Assembly: GCA_024688365.1 (NCBI GenBank)
Contig: JAILEG010000017.1
Location: forward strand, 167,254 to 231,253
Length of the DNA stretch: 64,000 bases
Origin: Prevotella sp.
Lineage (GTDB): Bacteria; Bacteroidota; Bacteroidia; Bacteroidales; Bacteroidaceae
Direction: 5' to 3'
Below are positions 27,102 to 35,370 of this stretch, piece by piece (position 1 is the first letter of the stretch; every line of letters begins with the position of its first letter). Below the pieces are notes generated by a model that did no database searches, was not told where the DNA came from, and was given only the letters and a program-made list of their open reading frames with translations. A program made the translations under genes and the position numbers.

Positions 27102-27117
27102 CGTTCCACGTGAAACA
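27102..27117. other. parS-like ParB-binding site 2
   Basis: CGTTCCACGTGAAACA fits the degenerate parS consensus TGTTNCACGTGNAACA at 15 of 16 positions. It is 1032 bp from site 1 and 41 bp before uvrC, in non-coding DNA. Confidence 0.78.
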
Positions 27118-27157
27118 GAACATCTTAAACAGCCTTTAAACAAAGCAGTTACAGAAA

Positions 27158-29005
27158 ATGACTAAAGAGGAAAACTTGAAACGACTGGCTTATCTGAAGA
27201 ACATAGTATTGAACATGCCGGAGAAACCTGGCACCTATCAGTACTACGATTCAGAGCATACCATCATCTACGTAGGCAAAGCCAAGAACCTGAAACGGCG
27301 CGTATCATCTTACTTCCACAAGGAGGTTGACCGTTTCAAGACAAAAGTCCTGGTCTCCAAAATACACGACATATCCTATTCCGTTGTCAATTCAGAAGAG
27401 GATGCTTTGCTGATTGAGAACCAACTGATCAAGCAATATAAGCCAAAATACAATGTATTGCTGAAAGATGGCAAGACTTATCCCAGCATTTGCGTGACCA
27501 ATGAGTACTTTCCACGCATCTTCAAGACCCGAACCATCAACAAGCGTTACGGCACGTTCTATGGCCCTTACAGCCATATCAGCAGTATGTATGCCGTGTT
27601 AGACATCATCAAAAAGGTATATAAGCCCCGGACGTGTCGCTTCCCCATCACAAAAGAGGGCATAGAACAGGCAAAATATAAGCCATGTCTTGAGTATCAC
27701 CTGCACAACTGTGGCGCACCTTGTATCAATAAACAGAGTTATGACGACTATCAGGAGGCCATCCGGCAGGCAAAAGAGGTGCTGAAAGGCAACACCCGCG
27801 ATGTCCAGCAGCTTCTGAAGCGGCAAATGGAGCATTACGCGGAGCAATTACGCTTTGAAGAAGCCGAAACATGTAAACAGAGATTCCTTGCCCTCGATAA
27901 CTTCGCAGCCAAGAGTGAGATTGTAAGTCATACTATCAGCGATGTGGATATATTCACTATTGTTGATGATGACAGCCGAAAAAATGCCTTTATCAACTAT
28001 ATTCACGTAAAGAACGGGGCCATCAATCAAAGTTTCACTTATGAGTATAAACGAAAACTCGATGAATCCGATGAAGAACTGCTCAACGAGGCGATACCAG
28101 AGATACGTGAGCGCTTCAAGAGTACAGCCAAGGAGATTATCGTTCCTTTTGAGCTTGACTTCAAGATAAAGGATGCCGAATTCTTCATCCCTCAGCGTGG
28201 CGACAAGCATCACCTGTTAGAATTGTCCGAAATGAACGCCAAACAGTATAGGTTTGACCGTCTGAAACAGGCCGAAAAGCTCAACCCTGAGCAAAAACAG
28301 ACCCGCCTGATGAAAGAGCTGCAGGACAAGCTGAAGCTGCCGAAGCTGCCTTACCAGATAGAATGTTTCGATAACTCCAACATCTCCGGTACAGATGCCG
28401 TGGCTGGCTGTATTGTCTACAAAGGCATGAAGCCCTCGAAGAAGGACTACCGCAAGTACAATATCAAGACCGTTGTGGGTCCTGACGACTATGCCTCCAT
28501 GCAGGAAGTGGTCAGACGGCGCTACAGCCGCATGCAGGAGGAGGGCACTCCCCTGCCCGACCTCATCATCACCGATGGCGGCAAGGGACAGATGGAGGTG
28601 GTCAGGGAAGTTGTCGAGGACGAGCTGCACCTCAGTATCCCCATTGCAGGCCTTGCCAAAGACGACCGCCACCGCACTAATGAACTGCTCTATGGGTTCC
28701 CTCCACAGACCATCGGACTGGACGTGAAGGGCGAACTATTCAAGATCCTCACGCAGATACAGGACGAGGTACACCGCTTTGCCATCACCTTCCATCGAAA
28801 AAAACGGTCTAAGCACCAGCTACACAGCGAGTTAGATGACATTAAAGGCATCGGGCCAAAGACCCGCGAGGCGCTGCAAAAGAAACTGAAGACCATAAAA
28901 CGGATAAAAGAAGCTGATAATCAAGAGCTTACAAGCATAATAGGAGCCAGCAAGGCAGCCATTGTCTATAATTATTTTCACACGAATGAGCAGGAATTCA
29001 AATAA
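27158..29005 (+). CDS. uvrC: Excinuclease ABC subunit C
   Basis: 615 residues, normal length. The N-terminal GIY-YIG nuclease domain (PEKPGTYQYYDSEHTIIYVG, then KNLKRRVSSYF) makes the 3' cut; the UVR motif is near 205-240; the central Cys-rich part (YKPCLEYHLHNCGAPCIN) is typical; the RNase H-like domain (ECFDNSNISGTDAVAGCIVY, then LIITDGGKGQM) makes the 5' cut; a helix-hairpin-helix (DDIKGIGPKTREALQKKLK) binds DNA. It incises on both sides of lesions with UvrB. It starts 41 bp after a parS-like site, and dtd follows 18 bp after its stop. Confidence 0.97.
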   Translation: MTKEENLKRLAYLKNIVLNMPEKPGTYQYYDSEHTIIYVGKAKNLKRRVSSYFHKEVDRFKTKVLVSKIHDISYSVVNSEEDALLIENQLIKQYKPKYNVLLKDGKTYPSICVTNEYFPRIFKTRTINKRYGTFYGPYSHISSMYAVLDIIKKVYKPRTCRFPITKEGIEQAKYKPCLEYHLHNCGAPCINKQSYDDYQEAIRQAKEVLKGNTRDVQQLLKRQMEHYAEQLRFEEAETCKQRFLALDNFAAKSEIVSHTISDVDIFTIVDDDSRKNAFINYIHVKNGAINQSFTYEYKRKLDESDEELLNEAIPEIRERFKSTAKEIIVPFELDFKIKDAEFFIPQRGDKHHLLELSEMNAKQYRFDRLKQAEKLNPEQKQTRLMKELQDKLKLPKLPYQIECFDNSNISGTDAVAGCIVYKGMKPSKKDYRKYNIKTVVGPDDYASMQEVVRRRYSRMQEEGTPLPDLIITDGGKGQMEVVREVVEDELHLSIPIAGLAKDDRHRTNELLYGFPPQTIGLDVKGELFKILTQIQDEVHRFAITFHRKKRSKHQLHSELDDIKGIGPKTREALQKKLKTIKRIKEADNQELTSIIGASKAAIVYNYFHTNEQEFK

Positions 29006-29023
29006 AAATTGTATATTTGCCGT

Positions 29024-29476
29024 ATGAGAATCGTAATACAGCGTGTCAGCCATGCCTCCGTGACCATTGAGGGCCAGGTACGATCAGCCATTGGGCAAGG
29101 CCTCCTCATCCTCGTAGGCATAGGTGAAGACGACACCGAGGAGGATGCCAACTGGCTGACACGGAAGGTCATCGGCCTGCGCATCTTCGATGACGAGAAC
29201 GGCGTGATGAACCGCAGCATCATGGATATTGACGGTGACATACTCGTTGTCTCGCAGTTCACCCTCATGGCAAGCTACAAGAAAGGCAACCGTCCAAGCT
29301 GGATACGAGCCGCCCGCCACGAGGTCTCCATACCCCTCTACAATCGCTTCTGTGCCGCTTTAAGCGATGCCCTGGGCAAGCGTGTGGGAGAAGGGGAGTT
29401 CGGAGCTGACATGAAAGTGGAGCTGCTCAATGATGGCCCTGTGACAATTTGCATGGACACGAAGAACAAGGAATGA
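29024..29476 (+). CDS. dtd: D-aminoacyl-tRNA deacylase
   Basis: 150 residues from the ATG at 29024 (MRIVIQRVSHASVTIEGQVR); a start five codons earlier is unlikely given the conserved N-terminus. The family signatures are visible: SQFTLMASYKKGNRPSW, including the Ser-Gln-Phe-Thr catalytic motif, and the Gly-cis-Pro-like NDGPVTICMDTK near the end. It frees tRNAs mischarged with D-amino acids or glycine. It follows uvrC after 18 bp, so it is probably co-transcribed, though a TATATTTG box lies directly before its start codon. Confidence 0.95.
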   Translation: MRIVIQRVSHASVTIEGQVRSAIGQGLLILVGIGEDDTEEDANWLTRKVIGLRIFDDENGVMNRSIMDIDGDILVVSQFTLMASYKKGNRPSWIRAARHEVSIPLYNRFCAALSDALGKRVGEGEFGADMKVELLNDGPVTICMDTKNKE

Positions 29477-29616
29477 GCCAACCTCCTACTGCCCACCCCC
29501 AAGCAGGCAAGAGCAGACATGGTGAAAAGCAAAAAGCATCCCCACCCCAACTCACTGCTCTCATGAGCATCACAGAAGAATAAAAACCCAAATCCACAAT
29601 AAAAACAACAGAACTA

Positions 29617-29943
29617 ATGACGATAAAAGAAGCACAAGAAGCCGTTGACCACTGGATAAAGGAATATGGCGTGCGATATTTCAGCGAGCTGACCAACATG
29701 GCCTGCCTCACTGAGGAGGTAGGCGAGCTGGCACGCGTCATTGCCCGAACCTACGGCGACCAGAGCTTCAAAGCCGGCGAAAAGCCAAATTTGGGCGAGG
29801 AAATGGCCGATGTGATGTGGGTACTGATGTGCCTTGCCAACCAGACGGGTGTCGACCTCACCGAAGAACTGCGCAAGAGCTTCGAGAAGAAGACCACGCG
29901 TGACAAGCACAGACACCACGACAACCCCAAGCTGAACGCATAA
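29617..29943 (+). CDS. MazG-like nucleotide pyrophosphohydrolase
   Basis: 108 residues, the single-domain MazG size. The metal-binding pattern of all-alpha NTP pyrophosphohydrolases is present: EEVGELARVIAR (ExxE) and LGEEMADVMWVLMCLANQ (ExxD). It probably hydrolyses non-canonical or excess NTP/dNTP to the monophosphate. It lies 140 bp after dtd and 30 bp before deoC, so it likely shares the deoC transcript; both concern nucleotide pools. Confidence 0.88.
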   Translation: MTIKEAQEAVDHWIKEYGVRYFSELTNMACLTEEVGELARVIARTYGDQSFKAGEKPNLGEEMADVMWVLMCLANQTGVDLTEELRKSFEKKTTRDKHRHHDNPKLNA

Positions 29944-29973
29944 CATTTCATTTAACAAAATAAATCAACAAAC

Positions 29974-30921
29974 ATGGGAACAATTAAAGACACCGTAACA
30001 AAGGACATCCAGGAGCAGAAAGCCGCTGGAATCGTAGAGAAAAGCAAGTACAGCCAGGCATTGGAACAATACAACCTCGACATCAAGGAGGACGACGTAA
30101 AAGCCGCAGTTAAGAAAATAATTGAGGAAAAAGTTGCCGAGAACGACAATGTAGAGGTAAAGAAATTCCTCTTGGGAAGCGTTGAGCTGACCTCACTCAG
30201 CACCACTGACACCGAGGAGAAGATACTCGCCATGACCGAGAAGGTAAACCAGTTCGACAGCGAATATCCTGACCTCCCGCACGTAGCAGCCGTCTGCGCC
30301 TATCCTTGCTTCACCAAGCTGATTGCAGACAGCCTTGAGGTTGACGGTGTTGAGATCACCAATGTCACGGGAAACTTCCCCTCCTCACAGACTTTCCTGG
30401 AAGTGAAGACCATTGAGACTTCCCTCGCCATCAAGGACGGTGCCACCAACATTGACATCGTCATGCCTGTCGGGAAGTTCCTCTCAGGCGACTATGAGGG
30501 TGTGTGTGACACCATCAATGAGATGAAACAGGCCTGCGGTGACGTGCCTATGAAGGTAATCCTGGAGACTGGTGACCTGGGCAGCGCACGCAACATCAAG
30601 ACCGCAGCCCTGCTATCCATGTATGCCGGGGCCGACTACATCAAGACCAGCACGGGTAAGGAGAAAATCAGCGCAACGCCAGAGTCAGTCTACATCATGT
30701 GCCAGGCTATCAAGGAATACTATGACAAGACCGGCATACAGATAGGACTCAAGCCCGCTGGCGGCATCAATACGGTCATGGACGCAGTCATCTACTACAC
30801 CATCGTCAAGGAGGTCCTCGGTGAGAAATGGCTCACCAACTACTGGTTCCGCATGGGTACCAGCCGGCTGACCAACCTCCTGCTGACTGAAATCCTCGGC
30901 AAGGAAACCAAGTTCTTCTAA
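29974..30921 (+). CDS. deoC: Deoxyribose-phosphate aldolase
   Basis: 315 residues, longer than the E. coli enzyme because of an N-terminal extension of about 75 residues, as in other Bacteroidetes. The TIM-barrel signature residues are present: AAVCAYPCFTKLI, NIDIVMPVGKFLSGDYEGV, the Schiff-base lysine in ADYIKTSTGKEK, and GLKPAGGINTVMDA. It splits 2-deoxyribose 5-phosphate into glyceraldehyde 3-phosphate and acetaldehyde, the last step of deoxynucleoside breakdown. A strong terminator follows. Confidence 0.95.
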   Translation: MGTIKDTVTKDIQEQKAAGIVEKSKYSQALEQYNLDIKEDDVKAAVKKIIEEKVAENDNVEVKKFLLGSVELTSLSTTDTEEKILAMTEKVNQFDSEYPDLPHVAAVCAYPCFTKLIADSLEVDGVEITNVTGNFPSSQTFLEVKTIETSLAIKDGATNIDIVMPVGKFLSGDYEGVCDTINEMKQACGDVPMKVILETGDLGSARNIKTAALLSMYAGADYIKTSTGKEKISATPESVYIMCQAIKEYYDKTGIQIGLKPAGGINTVMDAVIYYTIVKEVLGEKWLTNYWFRMGTSRLTNLLLTEILGKETKFF

Positions 30922-30935
30922 GACAAGCACACAAT

Positions 30936-30972
30936 GCCCCTGTTTCCCACCACAGAAACAGGGGCGATTTCG
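30936..30972 (+). terminator. Intrinsic terminator of deoC
   Basis: GCCCCTGTTTC pairs perfectly with GAAACAGGGGC around an 8-nt loop, followed by GATTTCGTTT. It lies 15 bp after the deoC stop. Confidence 0.85.
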
Positions 30973-31104
30973 TTTCCACAACCCATGAGAAACATCTCAG
31001 ACTGGCCAGCTGCCACAATATGCCTGAAGCCTTTCACCATATTCTAAAAACCTTACGCAGAGACCATTACCAATCTATGCAAAGCAAGACGGAAGCTCCT
31101 GCAC

Positions 31105-31168
31105 AGTACTTCACGTAAAGTAGTCAAGTATTGCAGCTGAAGTACCGGAATACTTCACATGAAGTACT
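31105..31168. repeat. 64-bp triple-palindrome element, copy 3
   Basis: Units 31105-31124, 31127-31146 and 31149-31168 separated by CA and GG. The third unit is AATACTTCACATGAAGTACT. It lies in the 401-bp convergent gap between deoC and the prenyl synthase gene, which otherwise holds only the terminators of the two genes. Confidence 0.9.
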
Positions 31169-31252
31169 CCCTAATCAGTCGCCAGCCACTCTCCATCCCG
31201 TGAGTCCGTGACATAAAAAAGGCCGTCCTGAAGGGAGTAACCGGTGAGAACA

Positions 31253-31299
31253 GGAAAAGAAAAAGGCGTTTACCACGGCTCGCCACCGTAATAAACACC
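31253..31299 (-). terminator. Probable terminator of the prenyl synthase gene
   Basis: On the minus strand GGTGTTTATTACGG pairs imperfectly with CCGTGGTAAACGCC, followed by CTTTTTCTTTTCC. It is 23 bp after the stop. Confidence 0.6.
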
Positions 31300-31322
31300 C
31301 TTTCAATATCCCTAAAGCCTGC

Positions 31323-32303
31323 TTATTTTCTCCGCTTGATCACATAGTCCAGATAAGCCTGCAAAGCTCCCTTCACGGCCTCATCTTTGACGTATTCATC
31401 GAGAAACACCTGCGCCCTGGCATGAAAATCCCACATCTTTCGCTCAGCATACTCAATGCCGCCATGCTCCTTGGCGAACCTCACCAGCGTCTCAATCTCC
31501 TCACGGCTCACCTCATGCGCCTTCACCTTACGTGCCAGCGTGAGCATTTCCTCGTCTTCCGTTGAGTTCAGGGCATAGATAATAGGCAACGTCAGCTTAC
31601 CCTCAGCAAGGTCATTGCCCGTGGGCTTGCCTATCTCCTTCTCTGAGTCATAATAGTCGAAGATGTCGTCACGAATCTGGAAGATGACACCCAGGTTCTT
31701 CCCGAAGAGGCGTGCCGCCTCCACCTCCTCCTTGGAGGCACCTGCCGACTCTGCTCCTATGGCCGCACAGGCCTCAAAGAGGGCAGCCGTCTTGCGGTCG
31801 ATGATCTGATAGTAAACATCCTCTGTCACCTTCTTGTTCTGAATGTTCGACAGCTGGAGAATCTCACCGTCGCTCAGTGTCCTGCCCAGTTCAGCAAGTC
31901 GGCGCACGATAACCTCTGAGTGAGTGTAACTTACGTACAGCAAAGCCGTTGACAGCACATAATCGCCCACCAATACCGCCACCTTATTATCATAGTCGGC
32001 ATTGACGCTCGCCTGCCCTCTCCGCTCGGCACTCTCATCCACCACATCGTCATGCACCAGTGATGCCGTGTGCAGCAGTTCCAGCCCCACGGCCGCATGC
32101 TGCGTCACCGCAGAGACCTGGCCAAAGTTCTTGGCGATAAGAAGAATGAGAATAGGGCGCATCCGCTTTCCCGCCCGCTGCCTGATATGGTTCAGCACCT
32201 GTTGCAGCAAGCCGTCCTCATGCTCTAAAGCATGGTTGAAAAGCTCGATGAAATCGCCCAGTTCTGACTCAATCGGTTGCTTGATGAGAGAAAGGGTATC
32301 CAT
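31323..32303 (-). CDS. Polyprenyl diphosphate synthase (trans, long chain)
   Basis: 326 residues from the ATG at 32301-32303 (MDTLSLIKQPIESELGDFIE); an in-frame ATG 33 bp upstream overlaps the likely promoter. The two Asp-rich motifs of trans-prenyltransferases are present: LVHDDVVDESAERRG (first, DDxxD) and FQIRDDIFDYYDSEKEIGKP (second), plus the GKRMRP motif. It adds isopentenyl units to make the octaprenyl- or longer side chain of menaquinone. It is divergent from polA with 89 bp between. It is one of only three minus-strand genes right of 23 kb. Confidence 0.92.
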   Translation of the reverse strand: MDTLSLIKQPIESELGDFIELFNHALEHEDGLLQQVLNHIRQRAGKRMRPILILLIAKNFGQVSAVTQHAAVGLELLHTASLVHDDVVDESAERRGQASVNADYDNKVAVLVGDYVLSTALLYVSYTHSEVIVRRLAELGRTLSDGEILQLSNIQNKKVTEDVYYQIIDRKTAALFEACAAIGAESAGASKEEVEAARLFGKNLGVIFQIRDDIFDYYDSEKEIGKPTGNDLAEGKLTLPIIYALNSTEDEEMLTLARKVKAHEVSREEIETLVRFAKEHGGIEYAERKMWDFHARAQVFLDEYVKDEAVKGALQAYLDYVIKRRK

Positions 32304-32323
32304 TTTTGACTTGAAATTTGATA

Positions 32324-32331
32324 CAAATTTA
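32324..32331 (-). promoter_or_regulatory. Candidate -7 box of the prenyl synthase gene
   Basis: TAAATTTG on the minus strand, 20 bp before the start codon, in the short divergent gap with polA. No clear -33 box. Confidence 0.35.
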
Positions 32332-32392
32332 GTCAAATTATCGGAGATTATGGAAGATTTTTAGTAATTTTACGGCTAAAATACAAATAATT

Positions 32393-35155
32393 ATGGCAAA
32401 GTTGTTTCTCCTCGACGCCTATGCGCTCATCTACCGGTCCTATTACGCATTTATCAAAAGCCCACGTATCAACTCAAAAGGGCTGAACACATCAGCCATC
32501 ATGGGCTTCTGCAACACGCTGAACGAGGTGCTGACCAAGGAGAAGCCCACGCACATCGGTGTCGCATTCGACCACGGAAAGACATTCCGCCACGAGGCTT
32601 TTCCTGATTACAAGGCACAACGGGAGGAGACACCGGAGGACATAAGACTCTCCGTACCTGTCATCAAGCAGGTTCTGGAGGCCCTGCGCATCCCTGTCCT
32701 GCAGGTAGACGGATTCGAGGCCGATGACATCATCGGCACTGTCGCAACCCGGTTTGGTACCGATGGAATCGAGACTTTCATGCTCACCCCTGATAAAGAC
32801 TATGGACAACTCATCGGGCCGAACGTCTTTATGTATCGGCCCCGTCATGGTGGCGGCTATGAGACCTTAGGCGAGAAAGAGGTGGAGGCAAAGTATGGCA
32901 TCCCCTCCCCGGCACAGGTCATCGACCTCCTTGCACTGATGGGCGACACGGCCGACAACTTCCCCGGCTGCCCAGGTGTGGGTGAGAAGACGGCAGCCAA
33001 GCTCATCAACCAGTTTGGCTCCATTGACAACATGCTCCAACATACGGATGAGATAAAAGGCAAACTGCGTGAGAAAGTGGAGAATGCAACTGAGGATATA
33101 AAGATGTCCAAGTTCCTTGCCACCATCCGGACGGATGTCCCAATGGAACTGGAACTGGACGACCTTAAGGTGAAGCAGCCTGACGAGGACAGACTGCGTG
33201 AGATTTTTGCCGATTTGGAGTTCAAGTCACTCGCAAGTAAGTTTCTTAATAAAAGTGAATCAAAGCCAAAAACCATCAACAATCAGCTCGATCTGTTTTC
33301 CGTAAACACGGACGAACACCCAGAAGAGCCTGAAAAAACGAATTTTGAGACCATAAAAACCGTCACCCATGAATACAAACTAATTGATAATGAGGAAGAA
33401 GCACGTAACCTATATGACTTTTTCAGGACAAAAGATTTTATCAGTTTAGATACGGAGACCACCTCTACCGATGCTGTCAGTGCAGAATTGGTAGGTTTGA
33501 GCTTCTCCGTAGAGGAAAAGAAGGCATTTTACGTTGCCATTCCAGCCAATCGTGAAGAAGCGTTAAAATACGTTCAGATATTCAAACCGCTCTATGAAGA
33601 CGACAAAATACTGAAAATCGGACAGAACATCAAGTATGACTACGAGGTGCTGAGCAACTATGGTATCACACTGCAAGGCAAGATGTTCGACACGATGATA
33701 GCGCATTACCTCATCCAACCTGAGCTGCATCACAACATGGACTACATGGCCGAGACCCTTCTTGGTTACCGAACGGTTCACATCGAGGAGCTGATCGGCC
33801 CGAAAGGGAAGAAGCAGAAGAACATGCGCGACCTCTCCCCCACTGACATCTACGAGTATGCCTCAGAGGATGCCGACATCACCTTGCAGCTGAAGAACGT
33901 GCTTGAGCCCAGACTGAAGGAGCTGGGAGTGGAGCAGCTCTTCTGGGATGTAGAGATGCCTCTCGTCCGCGTGTTGGCCGACATGGAGCTGAACGGTGTC
34001 TGCCTGGACACTGATGCCTTGCAGGAAACGTCAAGAATATTCACAGAACGTATGACCCAGTACGAGCAGGAGATTTACAAAGAGGCCGGTGAGGAGTTCA
34101 ACATATCCAGTCCGAAGCAGGTTGGCGACATCCTCTTTGGGAAACTGCGGATTATGGAGAAGCCCAAGAAGACACGCACGGGACAGTACGTCACCAGTGA
34201 GGAGGTATTGCAGAGCCTTGAGGGAAAGAATCCTATCGTAAGAAACATACTGAATTACAGGGGTATGAAGAAACTTCTCAGTACCTATATTGATGCACTC
34301 CCGAAACTGATAAACCCACGCACAGGACACATTCACACTTCCTTCAACCAAGCGCTGACGGCAACAGGACGTCTCTCATCGAGCGACCCGAACCTGCAGA
34401 ACATCCCCGTGCGTACAGATGATGGGAAGGAGATTCGCAAGTGTTTCATACCTGAGCCTGGATGTCAATTCTTTTCGGCTGACTACAGTCAGATAGAGCT
34501 GCGCATCATGGCCCATCTGTCAGAGGACGAGAACATGATGGAGGCTTTCCGTGAGGGCTTCGACATCCACCGGGCCACGGCAGCAAAGATATGGCATGAG
34601 GACATTGGAGAGGTCACTGACGCACAGCGCAAGAAGGCCAAGCAGGCCAACTTCGGCATCATCTACGGCATCACCACCTACGGACTGGCGCAGCGTATGG
34701 ACATTTCCAACGCTGAGGCACGCGAGCTGATTGAGGGTTACTTCCGCACTTTCCCCAAGGTGCAGGCCTACATGGAGCAGGCCAAGGAGCAGGCACGGCA
34801 GAAGGGGTATGCCGAGACGCTGTTCCACCGCCGCCGTTACCTGCCCGACATCAACAGCCGCAACGGCACCGTCCGTGGCTTTGCCGAGCGCAATGCCATC
34901 AATGCCCCTATCCAGGGAACAGAAGCCGACATCATCAAGGTGGCAATGGTGCGTATATGGCAGCGCTTCAAGGCAGAGAACATCCGCTCGAAGATGATTC
35001 TCCAGGTGCATGACGAACTTAACTTCTCCGTCTATCCAGAGGAGCGTGAGCAGGTGGAGCGCATTGTCATCGAGGAGATGCAGAACGCCTATCCACTCAA
35101 TGTGCCCCTCATTGCGGATGCCGGATGGGGAAAGAACTGGCTGGAGGCACATTAG
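32393..35155 (+). CDS. polA: DNA polymerase I
   Basis: 920 residues with three domains. The 5'-3' exonuclease (1-290) has FLLDAYALIYRSYYAF, AFDHGKTFRHEAFPDYKAQR, DGFEADDIIGT and GDTADNFPGCPGVGEKTA. The 3'-5' exonuclease (about 330-520) keeps its acidic residues in SLDTETTSTD, IGQNIKYDYEVL and YEYASEDADITLQL, so proofreading is likely active. The polymerase (about 530-920) has motif A DYSQIELRIMAHLSED, motif B KKAKQANFGIIYG and motif C LQVHDELNF. It fills gaps in repair and removes RNA primers. The linker near 290-325 is rich in Lys, Asn and Glu. Confidence 0.98.
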   Translation: MAKLFLLDAYALIYRSYYAFIKSPRINSKGLNTSAIMGFCNTLNEVLTKEKPTHIGVAFDHGKTFRHEAFPDYKAQREETPEDIRLSVPVIKQVLEALRIPVLQVDGFEADDIIGTVATRFGTDGIETFMLTPDKDYGQLIGPNVFMYRPRHGGGYETLGEKEVEAKYGIPSPAQVIDLLALMGDTADNFPGCPGVGEKTAAKLINQFGSIDNMLQHTDEIKGKLREKVENATEDIKMSKFLATIRTDVPMELELDDLKVKQPDEDRLREIFADLEFKSLASKFLNKSESKPKTINNQLDLFSVNTDEHPEEPEKTNFETIKTVTHEYKLIDNEEEARNLYDFFRTKDFISLDTETTSTDAVSAELVGLSFSVEEKKAFYVAIPANREEALKYVQIFKPLYEDDKILKIGQNIKYDYEVLSNYGITLQGKMFDTMIAHYLIQPELHHNMDYMAETLLGYRTVHIEELIGPKGKKQKNMRDLSPTDIYEYASEDADITLQLKNVLEPRLKELGVEQLFWDVEMPLVRVLADMELNGVCLDTDALQETSRIFTERMTQYEQEIYKEAGEEFNISSPKQVGDILFGKLRIMEKPKKTRTGQYVTSEEVLQSLEGKNPIVRNILNYRGMKKLLSTYIDALPKLINPRTGHIHTSFNQALTATGRLSSSDPNLQNIPVRTDDGKEIRKCFIPEPGCQFFSADYSQIELRIMAHLSEDENMMEAFREGFDIHRATAAKIWHEDIGEVTDAQRKKAKQANFGIIYGITTYGLAQRMDISNAEARELIEGYFRTFPKVQAYMEQAKEQARQKGYAETLFHRRRYLPDINSRNGTVRGFAERNAINAPIQGTEADIIKVAMVRIWQRFKAENIRSKMILQVHDELNFSVYPEEREQVERIVIEEMQNAYPLNVPLIADAGWGKNWLEAH

Positions 35156-35337
35156 AAGGCAAACACAAGCCAAAAAGAAAGGATCCTGCTTCAAGCAGGC
35201 AGACTTCAGACTGTACCGGAAAGCGAGTCTGAGAACAGCGAGCAGACACGCACAAAGCCGCCCTCATCAAGGCACCGCCCCCATCACTGGGTAATGTTAA
35301 AATAAGAGAAAAGGCTGATGATTTGGCTTTTTTAGCG

Positions 35338-35345
35338 TAATTTTG
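35338..35345 (+). promoter_or_regulatory. Candidate -7 box of the GH3-family gene
   Basis: TAATTTTG followed by C, 26 bp before the start codon; no clear -33 box. Confidence 0.4.
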
Positions 35346-35370
35346 CAGTTTAAACAATGAAGCAAAATTG

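Larger units (their letters stand above)
26651..27157. other. Gap between apt and uvrC
   Basis: 507 bp with no convincing gene. It holds the apt terminator, a 20-bp direct repeat, and the second parS-like site near its right end. Purine- and A-rich in places. No tRNA-like or promoter consensus was recognised. Confidence 0.5.
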
